Assembly: GCF_013359775.1 (NCBI RefSeq) | Contig: NZ_JABMCI010000070.1 | Coordinates: 496,001-560,000 of the forward strand | DNA from: Cellulomonas humilata | GTDB taxonomy: Bacteria > Actinomycetota > Actinomycetes > Actinomycetales > Cellulomonadaceae | Reading direction: 5' to 3' | DNA: 64,000 bases | Part shown: piece after piece, positions 25,450 to 34,202 of the stretch | Layout: the number at the start of each line of letters is the position of its first letter | Position numbering within the stretch: position 1 is the first letter of the stretch | Made by a program: the position numbers and the translations under genes | The notes under the pieces: generated by a model | Database searches by the model: none | What the model was told of the DNA's origin: nothing | The model's input: only the letters and a program-made list of their open reading frames with translations

Positions 25450-26103
25450 TCAGGCGCGCTCCGCCAGCAGCGCGCTGTGCCAGCGGTCAAGCCGGGCGGG
25501 GTTGGGGCGAGTCTCAGTGTGTCGGACCACGAACCCCGCACTCTCGAGGCGTCGCGTCAGCTCGTCGACCGGCCACGAGTAGGCCGTCGCCACCGAGTGC
25601 GGGAACGGCTCGAGCCGCTCGCTGACGAAGCACCCGAGGAGAAGCGTGCCGTCGTCCCGCAGGCAGCGTCGGAGCTCCCGCAGGACTGCGGGCACTCGTG
25701 CAGGCTCGAGATGGATCAGCGAGTACCAGGCCAGGATCCCGGCGGCCGCCTGGTCGGGCAGGCCGAGGTCGTCGAGCCGAGCCACCCGGTAGGACACCGT
25801 CGGGAAGCGTGTGCGGGCCAGCTCGACGAACGCCGGGACCAGATCGACACCCTCGACCTCGGCACCCCGCTCCTGGAGAAAGTGGGTCCAGTGCCCGGGA
25901 CCGCAGCCGGCGTCGACGATCGGGCCAGGGCACTGCGCGGCCCAGTCGGAGATGAGCTGGACGTCGAGAGGGTTCATCGCCGAGAGGGAGCCGAGCGCCG
26001 CCGCGTACTCGTCTGCCCGCTCCGAGTACGCCGTCCGCACGGCGTCGTCCGTCGATGCCGCCGGCACTCCGCCTCGTGGTGGGTCGTGGGGCGAGACAGG
26101 CAC
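25450..26103 (-). CDS. Class I SAM-dependent methyltransferase
   Basis: A 217-residue methyltransferase with SAM motif I IVDAGCGPGHWTHFL near residue 65, motif II VEGVDLVPAFVELAR, and YSLIHLEPARVPAVLREL in the post-motif region. The N-terminal AVRTAYSERADEYAAALG is usual for small-molecule methyltransferases of the UbiE type. Substrate unknown. A GTG at 26103 is the most plausible start. A longer frame to 26175 would overlap the membrane-protein gene upstream. Confidence 0.85.
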   Translation of the reverse strand: MPVSPHDPPRGGVPAASTDDAVRTAYSERADEYAAALGSLSAMNPLDVQLISDWAAQCPGPIVDAGCGPGHWTHFLQERGAEVEGVDLVPAFVELARTRFPTVSYRVARLDDLGLPDQAAAGILAWYSLIHLEPARVPAVLRELRRCLRDDGTLLLGCFVSERLEPFPHSVATAYSWPVDELTRRLESAGFVVRHTETRPNPARLDRWHSALLAERA

Positions 26104-26137
26104 GGGGAGAGCATGGCACCCGCGGACGACGTGCTGC

Positions 26138-27109
26138 TCAGACGGCGGCGAGCGGCTGCTCCTTGCGTGCGGCACCGTTCGTGGCGTCGAGCGGCGCGTT
26201 CGCCTCGAGGACCTCGCGGTACGGGCGCAGGTGCGTGAACAGCTCGTCCTTCAGGGGGTTGCGACGCCGGGTCACGATGACGCGCACCTGGTAGACCGCG
26301 ACCGCGACGTTGGCGAGGAGCGACAGGGCCGAGACGACGAAGAGGGCGCCCTCGTCGTGCGAGGACTGGACGGCGAACTGGGAGGACGTGACGAACGTCG
26401 GGACCGCCATCGTGAACATCATCCACAGGGCGAGCGTGTGCGCGCGGTGCTGGAGCCAGGCGCCCTTCTTGAGGAAGAACGCGGGGATCGTGCAGGAGAT
26501 CAGCAGCGCCGCACCGGCGTAGAACGCGTGGTCGCCGACGCAGTTGTAGACGTACGCGAAGTTCCACAGGTCGTACGCGACGATCCAGAACCAGAGCATG
26601 TCGGGCCAGACCATGTCCTTGGACCTGTCGCGCGACACGATGATCCCGACCCAGCCGCAGATGGTGAGCGCGTTGAGGATGCCGGCGATCCCGTTCATGT
26701 AGTTCCAGACGCCGCCGACCATGAACACGCCGTCGTGCATGCCCTGCAGGCCCGCCACCTGGAAGTCACGGATGACCGCCTCGCAGATGTTGAGCGCGAG
26801 GATCAGCGCGGGGAAGAGCAGCATCCAGCGGTTCGTGGAGAGTCGCCTGACGTACCGGAGCGCCATGAAGCCGAGGCAGCCGGCAAGTGCGGAGTAGACC
26901 TTCACCCAGTGGAACCAGGTGCCGGTCGACGACCCCTCGCCGGCGGTCGTCGGCCAGACGAACACGGTCAGGACCAGGGGCAGCGCGACGAAGAACGCGA
27001 TGCCGGCCCACTTCCAGCGGCGGGTGACCTCGTTGAGGGCGATGAGGGCGCCGAGGACGACGAACCACATCGCCCACGACTGCCAGCTGATGGTGTCGAA
27101 CAGGAACAT
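26138..27109 (-). CDS. DUF5692 family membrane protein
   Basis: A 323-residue integral membrane protein with about eight hydrophobic segments, N-terminus FDTISWQSWAMWFVVLGALI, conserved-looking VWPDMLWFWIVAYDLWNFAY in the middle and a charged cytoplasmic C-terminus. It fits the DUF5692 family, whose function is unknown. It is divergent from a TetR-family regulator and a DhaS-type dyad lies between them, so it is the likely regulated target. Confidence 0.78.
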   Translation of the reverse strand: MFLFDTISWQSWAMWFVVLGALIALNEVTRRWKWAGIAFFVALPLVLTVFVWPTTAGEGSSTGTWFHWVKVYSALAGCLGFMALRYVRRLSTNRWMLLFPALILALNICEAVIRDFQVAGLQGMHDGVFMVGGVWNYMNGIAGILNALTICGWVGIIVSRDRSKDMVWPDMLWFWIVAYDLWNFAYVYNCVGDHAFYAGAALLISCTIPAFFLKKGAWLQHRAHTLALWMMFTMAVPTFVTSSQFAVQSSHDEGALFVVSALSLLANVAVAVYQVRVIVTRRRNPLKDELFTHLRPYREVLEANAPLDATNGAARKEQPLAAV

Positions 27110-27190
27110 CGCGACCTCCTCGCGGACCGCCCGTGGCCGGCACGGCCCCCGGGGTTGCTCGACGGTAGGAACGCTGCCCCCCAGCGGGCA

Positions 27191-27216
27191 CTGGACACCG
27201 AGCGGGATGTGTCCAG
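27191..27216. promoter_or_regulatory. DhaS-type TetR operator between DUF5692 gene and its regulator
   Basis: A perfect inverted repeat with 8-base arms, CTGGACAC (27191-27198) and GTGTCCAG (27209-27216), and a 10-base spacer. The inner GGACAC...TGTCC halves and the 22-base span equal those of the described DhaS operator (GGACACAT-N6-ATTTGTCC). It lies 82 bases before the DUF5692 start and 98 bases before the TetR gene start. Confidence 0.65.
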
Positions 27217-27313
27217 CGAGCGGCTAGCGGGGGCGTCGCCGGACGCGGTGCCGGTCGTCCATTGGGACCTTCGACCTACGGCAACCAGGGGTGGGCGGAC
27301 CGTTGATGGGGGA

Positions 27314-27922
27314 GTGAGCCACGAGCGACGTCAGGACGCGCGACGCACGGACGCGCGCGACGCCCTCGCGACGGCGCTCAAGACACGGCTCCGGTCCGAG
27401 CCGCTGGCCAGGGTCACGGTCACGCACCTGACGCAGGACTGCGGGCTGACCCGGCAGGCGTTCTACTACCACTTCCACGACGTGCCGGAGCTCGCCGCGT
27501 GGGTGTTCGAGACCGAGGTCGCGGAGCAGGTGCGCGTGTCGGCCCATCACGACGCGTGGGCGGACGGGCTGGTGCGCCTGATGGGGTACCTGCGGGACAA
27601 CCGGTCGTCGACGACCGCGGTCCTCGACGGGCTGGGCCGAGCAGGGCTGGAGCGCTTCCTGTTCTGGCAGATGAGGCCGGTGACCGCAGCCGTGGTGGAG
27701 GAGGTCGGCGGCGGGGGTCCGGCGAGCCCGGCCGACCGCGCGCTGGTCGTCGACTTCTACACGTCGGCCGTGCTGGCGGTGCTGCTGCGGTGGGTCTCGG
27801 ACGGGATGGTCGGGGACCCGTACCGGCTCGTCGGCGACGTGGAGCTGATGCTGCACGGCTCCGTGCGGGAGTCCGTCGCGCGGTTGGACGCCCGGGCGCG
27901 CGCCCCGCACGGCCGCGCGTAG
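27314..27922 (+). CDS. TetR/AcrR family regulator (DhaS-like)
   Basis: A 202-residue regulator. Helix-turn-helix at about residues 15-62 (LATALKTRLRSEPLARVTV, DCGLTRQAFYYHFHDVPEL). The C-terminal domain contains FLFWQMRP, FYTSAVLAVLLRWVSDGM, typical of the TetR_C_8 / DhaS-type group, whose members can be repressors or co-activators. GTG start at 27314 right behind a G-run. Probable target: the divergent DUF5692 membrane protein through the dyad at 27191-27216. Confidence 0.87.
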   Translation: MSHERRQDARRTDARDALATALKTRLRSEPLARVTVTHLTQDCGLTRQAFYYHFHDVPELAAWVFETEVAEQVRVSAHHDAWADGLVRLMGYLRDNRSSTTAVLDGLGRAGLERFLFWQMRPVTAAVVEEVGGGGPASPADRALVVDFYTSAVLAVLLRWVSDGMVGDPYRLVGDVELMLHGSVRESVARLDARARAPHGRA

Positions 27923-27977
27923 CCGCTCAGGCCCCTCGCGCTACGAAAGCGCTGGACGACGGCGCGAGGCTGGTGGC

Positions 27978-28721
27978 GTGGACCAGAGGGCGGCTGTGCT
28001 CGCGGAGCTCCAGGCGATCGTCGGAGACGATCTGCTGGGGCTCTACCTCTACGGGTCGTCGGTGGCCGGGGGCCTGCGCCCCGCGAGCGACGTGGATCTT
28101 CTCGGTGTGACCCGAACCTCGCTGCACCGGTCGAGCCGAGCGCGTCTGGCGGGCCGGATACGGGCGATCTCCGGGAGCCGGGGCAACGGCCGCTCTCTCG
28201 AGCTGACCGTCGTCGTGCAGTCGCAGGTGACCCCGTGGCGCTACCCGCCGACCGCGGACTTCGTGTACGGGGACTGGCTGGGGGACTCGTTCGCCGAGCC
28301 CACGGTGACCGGACCTGCGGCGACGCCGAACCTCGCCATCGAGATCACCCAGGTGCTCGGGGCCGGACACGTCGTGGCCGGCCCGTCGGCCTCGGAGCTC
28401 CTGGACCCCGTGCCGCCCGGCGATGTCGCTCGCGCTTGTCGCGACTGCATCCCTGGGCTGCTGGCCGACCTCGACGGAGACGAGCGCAACGTCATCCTCA
28501 CGTGTGCCCGCATCTGGTGCACCCTCGAGTCGGGGGAGATCCGCTCGAAGGACCAGGCGGCGGACTGGGCGCTGCCGCGGTTGTCCGCCGACCTTCGTCC
28601 GGTCCTCCAGCACGCGCGTGACCTGTACCTCACCACCACGTACGAGGACGAGACGTGGCCTTCCGGGATGCGAGGGCAGTCACGTGAGCTGGTGGAACGC
28701 ATCGTGGCCCAGCTCCCGTGA
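27978..28721 (+). CDS. AadA-like aminoglycoside nucleotidyltransferase family protein
   Basis: A 247-residue protein with the nucleotidyltransferase signature LYLYGSSVAGGLRPASDVDLL at residues about 21-41 (GS and D-D metal ligands). The rest follows AadA/ANT(9) proteins: DFVYGDWLGDSF, PNLAIEITQVLGAGHVVAG and DERNVILTCARIWCTLESGE with KDQAADWALPRLSADL. ANT(3'')/ANT(9) enzymes adenylylate streptomycin/spectinomycin-type drugs. The gene is a chromosomal homologue with normal base composition and no mobile element beside it; actual drug activity is not shown by sequence. GTG start at 27978. Confidence 0.82.
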   Translation: MDQRAAVLAELQAIVGDDLLGLYLYGSSVAGGLRPASDVDLLGVTRTSLHRSSRARLAGRIRAISGSRGNGRSLELTVVVQSQVTPWRYPPTADFVYGDWLGDSFAEPTVTGPAATPNLAIEITQVLGAGHVVAGPSASELLDPVPPGDVARACRDCIPGLLADLDGDERNVILTCARIWCTLESGEIRSKDQAADWALPRLSADLRPVLQHARDLYLTTTYEDETWPSGMRGQSRELVERIVAQLP

Positions 28722-28844
28722 GCGGGCAGCCTCGGTCGTGACCTGGCACGCACGAGGCGACCGGGAGACGACGCACGTCTCACGTATCCCGTCCGGTCGG
28801 GAGAGAATGGGTGACAGCAACCCTTGTCGCGACTAGGAGTCACC

Positions 28845-29765
28845 GTGCCCGAAGGAACTGTCCGTTGGTTCGACGCCGAGCGGGGGTTCGGCTTCCTCTA
28901 CCTCGGGGACGGGGCCGACGACCTGTTCGTGCACGCGTCCGAGATCGTCGGCAACGACGACGTCCTCCGCGAGGGGCAGGTCGTCGAGTTCGAGCTGGGC
29001 GAGGGCGACCGCGGCCCGCAGGCCCGCCGCGTCCGGATCACCGGCGACCACGCCCCGGACGCACTCCTGGGGGTGCTCGGCACGGTCTCCTGGTACGAGC
29101 CGGGCAAGGGCTACGGCTTCATCACGCCCGATGGTGGGGGTGCGGAGATCTTCGTGCACAGCTCGGCCATCGTGGGCGGCGGCGTGATCTCGGACGGGCA
29201 GCGGGTGGCGTTCCTGGTGGTCGAGGGCGACAAGGGGCCGCAGGCGGACCACCTGCTGCCGCTCGGCGCAGAGGCGACCGGGCGGCCTCGCGCGTCCGAC
29301 GGGGCGGACGGCACCGTGTCCTGGTACGACGGCGAGAAGGGCTTCGGGTTCGTCACCCCGGACTCGGGCGCCGAGGACCTCTTCGTCCACGTCCGGGCGC
29401 TGCCCGCGGGAGTGAGCGAGCTGTCCGAGGGCGATCGCGTGACCTACGACGTCGGCACGAGCGAGAAGGGCCTCCAGGCCCGCAACATCAGGCTCGTCCA
29501 GGGTGCACCCGCGGAGTCGGGTCGCAGTCGATCCGGCCCGCCGAGGGAGTCCGGCGGGCCTGTGCGTGGCGGCGAGGGCGTGGTCGCGCGCTACGACGCC
29601 GAGCGCGGCTTCGGCTTCATCACCCCGGATGCGGGGGGTGCGGACCTGTTCGTGCACGTGTCGGTGGTGCGGGGTGCCGACGCGCTGGAAGAGGGCGACC
29701 GGGTGCGGTACCAGGTGCGCCAGAGCGATCGGGGCCCGCAGGCCGACGGCGTCGAACGGGTGTGA
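28845..29765 (+). CDS. Four tandem cold-shock domains in one protein
   Basis: A 306-residue protein made almost wholly of four cold-shock domains at about residues 1-65, 77-138, 155-218 and 244-306. Each has the RNA-binding RNP1 (RGFGFLY, KGYGFIT, KGFGFVT, RGFGFIT) and RNP2 (LFVHAS, IFVHSS, LFVHVR, LFVHVS) elements, and three repeat a RGPQA/KGPQA element near the end. The linker before the fourth domain is Ser/Gly/Arg-rich. Ordinary bacterial cold-shock proteins are single 65-70-residue domains. A GTG at 28845 is chosen from the AGGAG five bases upstream. It probably binds single-stranded RNA or DNA cooperatively. Confidence 0.9.
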   Translation: MPEGTVRWFDAERGFGFLYLGDGADDLFVHASEIVGNDDVLREGQVVEFELGEGDRGPQARRVRITGDHAPDALLGVLGTVSWYEPGKGYGFITPDGGGAEIFVHSSAIVGGGVISDGQRVAFLVVEGDKGPQADHLLPLGAEATGRPRASDGADGTVSWYDGEKGFGFVTPDSGAEDLFVHVRALPAGVSELSEGDRVTYDVGTSEKGLQARNIRLVQGAPAESGRSRSGPPRESGGPVRGGEGVVARYDAERGFGFITPDAGGADLFVHVSVVRGADALEEGDRVRYQVRQSDRGPQADGVERV

Positions 29766-29772
29766 ACCGGCC

Positions 29773-31251
29773 CTAGAGGACCGCCTCGACGACCTTGCGG
29801 ATGGCGAAGTCGCCGCTTCGGACCTCGACCTCCTCGCGGGCGACCAGGACGGCTGAGTCGTGGTCGATGCGGTAGGAGACGTCCCGCGTGTCCGGCAGGA
29901 GGACCAGCTCGGAGTCGCTGCGGCCGTCGCAGCGCAGCTGCCGCTCGAGGTCCGCGATCCTGCGATGGAGAGCCTCGTCGACGTCGACCCCGTAGCCATC
30001 GGCCGGTGCAGCCTCGACGGCGCCCACCACAGAGACGGTCCGGTCGGAGACGCTGCACACGGTGCCCCCCGCGTCGAGCGTGACGCTCACGTGACCGTCG
30101 TGACCTCGAGCCATCGGAGTCCCGTCGAACACCTGCCGGAAGTGGGCGGTGAAGTCGGCGATCGCGGTCTCGGTCTGGTCACCGTCCTGGCTCGCGCCGC
30201 CGTGCTCGGTGACCGTGACGGCGTCGAGGACCAGCTCGGTGTCCAGCTCCAGAGACCGGACCGTCCGCTCGGCGATGTCCCTCGCGGCGTCCACGTCGAT
30301 CGGTCGGGCGTAGCGGTCCGGCTCGGCCAGGAACGCCTCGTAGGTTCCGTCCGGCGACAGGACGAGGCGTGGGCCGACGAGGGCGTCGCCACCGTCGTCC
30401 CGGTGCTCGGGATCGGGCGACGCCGCGGACGCGATCCACGGCCGGAGCCCGAACCGGTCGCCCAGGTTCCGCGCGGCCTCGTCGTCGACGGGCCGGCGCT
30501 CCACCGAGAGGCGCATCGGTGACGGCGGCACCGTGATCGTGATGACGACCTCGATCACCGTCGGGCCGGCCCATCTCCACCAGTACCAGTTGTCGGAGAC
30601 GGCACCGCCGTGGAACAGGCGCTCGTTCCAGAGCCGGTCCTGTGCCTCGTCGGCGGTCGCGCCGCAGGCGGTCGACGACGGGCGGTGGTTCGTCAGGGTC
30701 GAGAACGCCGCGTCCTGCCACGACTGGCTGAACGACTTCCCCTTGTTCCACTCCCGGAAGAACCCGGCGCCGAGCCCACCGACGTCATAGGTGAGCCCGT
30801 CGAAACCGAAGATCATCCGCGCGCCCTTGTTCGGTTCCGCCCAGGTGCGCCAGGGGTTCTGGCCCCCCTGCATCTCGAGCGAGTGGCAGCCGTGGAGCAT
30901 CAGGTAGCGCAGTCGCTGGTCGCCGAACGACATCCGCGTGGACTCAGCCAGGAAGGTGTTGTCCCAGGTGCGGCCCATCGCGGCGACGTAGCGGCCGTCC
31001 GCCGCCATACCCATGTGCGTGTACGTGTGGAGCACCCGGACGGAGTCCATGCCGAGGCTGTCCTGCCAGTTGTCGTACTCCCGGTTGAACCGCCACTCGC
31101 GCACGTCGTCGTCCTGCGCGTGGAAGTTGACCCCGCTGAACTGCCGGACGTAGTCGAGGAATGCCTTCACGTCTCCGTGCGGCGTGCTCAGCGCCGCGTC
31201 TCCGTTCGGGAACGCCTGCACCGAGACGCCTGCGTACATGTTGTCGGCCAC
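29773..31251 (-). CDS. DUF6345 domain protein with unknown C-terminal half
   Basis: A 492-residue protein. Residues about 1-210 match DUF6345: a W-F-AQDDDV region, LHTYTHMG, LRYLMLHGCHSLEMQGGQNP, then IFGFDGLTYDVGGLGAGFF. The conserved His/Cys residues in THMG and HGCHS suggest a caspase-like or hydrolase fold, but no activity is established. The second half is acidic and unassigned; a short hydrophobic stretch (VIEVVITITVPPSP) joins them. No signal peptide. A GTG at 31251 follows GGGAG. Convergent with the cold-shock gene seven bases away. Confidence 0.72.
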   Translation of the reverse strand: MADNMYAGVSVQAFPNGDAALSTPHGDVKAFLDYVRQFSGVNFHAQDDDVREWRFNREYDNWQDSLGMDSVRVLHTYTHMGMAADGRYVAAMGRTWDNTFLAESTRMSFGDQRLRYLMLHGCHSLEMQGGQNPWRTWAEPNKGARMIFGFDGLTYDVGGLGAGFFREWNKGKSFSQSWQDAAFSTLTNHRPSSTACGATADEAQDRLWNERLFHGGAVSDNWYWWRWAGPTVIEVVITITVPPSPMRLSVERRPVDDEAARNLGDRFGLRPWIASAASPDPEHRDDGGDALVGPRLVLSPDGTYEAFLAEPDRYARPIDVDAARDIAERTVRSLELDTELVLDAVTVTEHGGASQDGDQTETAIADFTAHFRQVFDGTPMARGHDGHVSVTLDAGGTVCSVSDRTVSVVGAVEAAPADGYGVDVDEALHRRIADLERQLRCDGRSDSELVLLPDTRDVSYRIDHDSAVLVAREEVEVRSGDFAIRKVVEAVL

Positions 31252-31389
31252 TGTTCTCCCCTGGTGGTGCGTGGTCCGCACGGTGCGGGCTGCACAGGAG
31301 AAGAGCGCGACCAACGGGGGGTGATACCTCGGCTCGCCGCGTGGACGAGTGCCTGGCTACGCAAGCCGACATCCGTCGGGACGTCGTGG

Positions 31390-33003
31390 TCAGGAACCCA
31401 TGATGGCGGTGATGATGCCCTGCTGGGTCACCGTCGCGGAGCTCCGGTCGAACAGCGCGAACCCGTACTGGCCGTTGTAGCCGTTGTCCCAGTAGGCCGT
31501 GGCCGCGCCGTACTTCTTCGCCGTCGCGACGAGGGTGCGGGCGTAGTCGGCGCGATACCTGTTGTTCGTCGAGTCGAACGCCGTCTTGTCGATCGAGCCG
31601 TACTCCCCGATGAACACCGGGTACCCGTTCACCACGAACTTGTCGTGCATCTTCTTCAGCTGGGCGTCCATGAAGTCCTGCTGACCCCAGGTCGACTTCT
31701 TCGACGCAGTGGTCGCATTCGGCCCCCACTGCGTGATGGTGCCGTCCTCGGTGCCGGTGAAGTCCCACGGGTCGTAGTAGTGGGCGGAGATCATGAGGCG
31801 CTTCTCGTTGCTGGGCACGGCTGACGACCGGTACTGGTCGGTCGGCACGACGAAGCCGTAGCTGCCGGCGGTGTAGTCGATGTTGGTGTTCCAGCCCGGC
31901 ACCAGCAGCCACCGGGAGGTGTTGTTGCCGCCGGTCTGGCGCACCGTGTCGACGAAGATCTGGTTGTACGCGTTGATGTTGGAGTAGCACGGCTGGGTCG
32001 GGTTGCCGTACTGCCCGTCGAAGTTCTCGTTCATGGACTCGAGGATCAGGCGTCCGCCGTAGCCCTGGAACTTCGACGCCACCTGCTGCCAGACCTTCTG
32101 GTACTTGGCCTTGATCGTGTCCTGCGAGGACGCGTCGCAGATGAGCCAGGCCCCGCTGACGCTCTTGTAGCCGTCGCCGTGCATGTTGATGATCACGTAC
32201 AGCCCGCGGTCGTAGGCCAGGTTCACGACCTCCTGGATCCGGCCCAGCCAGGCGGAGTCGACGGTGTAGTTCGGTGCGGAGCCGATCTTGCCGAGGTAGG
32301 AGACCGGGATCCGGATCGTCGTGAAGCCGGCGGCCTTGACCCGGTCGATCAGGGCGGACGTCACGACCGGGTTGCCCCACGCCGTCTCGCTGGGGATGCC
32401 GTTGACGTTGGCCTCCAGCTGGTTGCCCAGGTTCCAGCCCTTGCCCAGGCCGGCGATGAGCTGCGCGGCGTTGCCCGTGACCGGGCCGGTGGTCGGCGAG
32501 GGCGTCGGCGTGGGGGTCGGCGTGGTCGTCGGCCTCGGTGACTGGGACGGCGTGGCCGACGGCGACGTCGTCGGCGTGCTGCTCGGAGTGACCGGGCTCC
32601 CGGTGCACGCGACACCGTTGAGCGTGAACGCGCTCGGCTTGGGGTTGGTGCCGGAGTACGTGCCGTTGAAGCCGAACGACGCGCTGCCGTTGGTGGCGAT
32701 GGATCCGTTCCACGCGGCGTTGCGCACCGACACCGCCGCCCCGGACTGGGTGACGGAGCCGTTCCACAGCTGGCTGACGGTCTGCCCGGCGCCGAAGGAG
32801 AAGCGGAGGTCCCATGCGGTGATCGGGTCGCCCAGGTTGGTCACCTGCACGTTCGCGCCGAAGCCGGTCTGCCACTGGTTGGTCACCGCGTAGTCGACAC
32901 GGCAGCCGGCAGCGGCGCTCGCCTGGCTGGTGACAGCGACGGATCCGGCAACGGCGACCAGGGCCGCTGTGGCCATGGTCAGCACCTTGCGTAGTGAGAG
33001 CAC
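31390..33003 (-). CDS. Secreted cellulase: CBM2, Pro/Thr linker, GH5 catalytic domain
   Basis: A 537-residue secreted endoglucanase-type enzyme. Signal peptide at residues 1-31 (ends SQASAAA). CBM2 cellulose-binding domain at about 33-134, with flanking Cys residues and the surface Trp residues in NQWQTG, SQLWNGS and AAWNGSI. Then a linker rich in Pro/Thr/Ser to about 175, and a GH5 barrel to the end. Acid/base Glu is in LILESMNENFDG, and nucleophile Glu in FIGEYGSID. GLGKGWNLGNQLEA opens the catalytic domain. A GTG at 33003 is preceded by GAGAGGGA; a longer N-terminus to 33036 is unlikely. A CRP-type site lies about 100 bases upstream. Confidence 0.93.
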   Translation of the reverse strand: MLSLRKVLTMATAALVAVAGSVAVTSQASAAAGCRVDYAVTNQWQTGFGANVQVTNLGDPITAWDLRFSFGAGQTVSQLWNGSVTQSGAAVSVRNAAWNGSIATNGSASFGFNGTYSGTNPKPSAFTLNGVACTGSPVTPSSTPTTSPSATPSQSPRPTTTPTPTPTPSPTTGPVTGNAAQLIAGLGKGWNLGNQLEANVNGIPSETAWGNPVVTSALIDRVKAAGFTTIRIPVSYLGKIGSAPNYTVDSAWLGRIQEVVNLAYDRGLYVIINMHGDGYKSVSGAWLICDASSQDTIKAKYQKVWQQVASKFQGYGGRLILESMNENFDGQYGNPTQPCYSNINAYNQIFVDTVRQTGGNNTSRWLLVPGWNTNIDYTAGSYGFVVPTDQYRSSAVPSNEKRLMISAHYYDPWDFTGTEDGTITQWGPNATTASKKSTWGQQDFMDAQLKKMHDKFVVNGYPVFIGEYGSIDKTAFDSTNNRYRADYARTLVATAKKYGAATAYWDNGYNGQYGFALFDRSSATVTQQGIITAIMGS

Positions 33004-33099
33004 GGGGGCATCCCTCTCAGGAACGGCAGCGTCCATGGGTCGTGGCGACCCTGGCTACGGAGGGGCAAGCCCACCAGACAGTCGTCGGCCACGCAGCCA

Positions 33100-33115
33100 T
33101 GTGAAGCGATTCACA
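33100..33115. promoter_or_regulatory. CRP/GlxR-type binding site upstream of the cellulase gene
   Basis: TGTGAAGCGATTCACA fits TGTGA-N6-TCACA exactly, the consensus for cAMP receptor proteins (CRP, GlxR in corynebacteria). It is 97-112 bases before the cellulase GTG start, a distance suited to activation of that promoter. The remaining gap (33004-33204) has no other feature that I can identify. Confidence 0.68.
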
Positions 33116-33204
33116 CCGCCCCTGAGGAGCAGATCAGAGGAACCCGAGTCGACACGGAGTGCGGCTGCTCTCGAGCCGGTTCGACCTGGGCGACTTCGGT
33201 CACC

Positions 33205-34038
33205 TCACCGGTGGTGCCTGCCGCAGCCCGGCTTGACCGGACCCAGCGCCGAGTTCACCGCGGCCGTGTAGGCCCTGTAGCCCTCGACTGTCGGGTGGAA
33301 CGCTCCGGGGTCGGTCGGGCCCAGGATCCACGCGTCCGGCGAGTTCGCACCGTGGCCGTCGAATCGCGTACGAACGTCCACGAACTGGAAGCCTGCGCGG
33401 TCGGCCGCGGCAGCGATCACCGCGTCGAGGGTGTCCGCGGAGGCGTTGAGAGTGCTGAGCTCTGCCGACGAGGCAGCGAGGTAGGCGCCGTACTCGGGCG
33501 AGAACAGCCGCGGATAGCCGGCCACCACGACGTGGGCGTTCGGGGCGGCTGCGGCGACCTGGGCATACACCGTGTCGAGCAGGGCCGGCAGCTGGCCCGT
33601 GGTCCGGGTGTCGACGAGGGCGACCGTGCCTGCGCACTGGGCGTCGGTGCCGCCGAGGCAGGCGGCGACCGCGCTCGACCAGCCGATGTCGTTGCCGCCG
33701 ATGGTCAAGGTGACCAGGTCCGTGTCGGCGTCCAGCGCGGCGAGCTGGCCCCCGGTGACCAGCGAGGTCGTGGTGGCGCCCGCGCAGGCGACGAAGTCGT
33801 CGAGCCGCAGGCGGTGGCGCCCGTCGAGCTGCACGGCGTAGGCGCTCTGCGAGCGGCCGCACTCGGCGTAGGGCGGGACGCCGTACCCGGAGGCGTACGA
33901 GTCCCCGAGGGCGTCGTAGACGACGCGCGACGCGGCGGCGGGCGCAGCGCTCGCGACGGAGCCGACGGAGCCGACAAGGGCGAGCGCCGCGATCAGGGCC
34001 AGGACCGCGGACCGCATCGTCCGCAACGAGCGCTTCAT
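33205..34038 (-). CDS. Secreted SGNH/GDSL hydrolase
   Basis: A 277-residue secreted esterase/lipase-type enzyme. Signal peptide at residues 1-32. Block I is YDALGDSYASGYG (catalytic Ser), block III TIGGNDIGW (oxyanion Asn), and block V DPGAFHPTVEGY (Asp and His). Four further Cys residues suggest disulfides, as in Streptomyces SGNH lipases of this length. The ATG at 34038 is the only start that gives a signal peptide at the N-terminus. It may deacetylate plant polysaccharide or lipids; the neighbouring cellulase favours the first, but this is inference. Confidence 0.9.
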   Translation of the reverse strand: MKRSLRTMRSAVLALIAALALVGSVGSVASAAPAAASRVVYDALGDSYASGYGVPPYAECGRSQSAYAVQLDGRHRLRLDDFVACAGATTTSLVTGGQLAALDADTDLVTLTIGGNDIGWSSAVAACLGGTDAQCAGTVALVDTRTTGQLPALLDTVYAQVAAAAPNAHVVVAGYPRLFSPEYGAYLAASSAELSTLNASADTLDAVIAAAADRAGFQFVDVRTRFDGHGANSPDAWILGPTDPGAFHPTVEGYRAYTAAVNSALGPVKPGCGRHHR

Positions 34039-34111
34039 CTTCGCACCGTAGCCACATCGCCCGAAGCGTGCCGAACGAGACGCCGTACTCCCGACGGTCG
34101 ATCGTCCGGCT

Positions 34112-34137
34112 CCGGCCGCCTCATACCGGACGGCCGG
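34112..34137 (-). terminator. Possible GC-rich hairpin terminator
   Basis: A 7-base perfect stem CCGGCCG / CGGCCGG with a 12-base loop lies downstream of the lipoprotein gene that ends at 34203. There is no T-tract, which is common for actinobacterial terminators, so the call is tentative. Confidence 0.35.
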
Positions 34138-34202
34138 TGCGTCGCCCTCCCTTCGTGGAAGCTCGAGCGCCGCACCGGCCCAGGTTCGGATCCGGATGAT
34201 CG

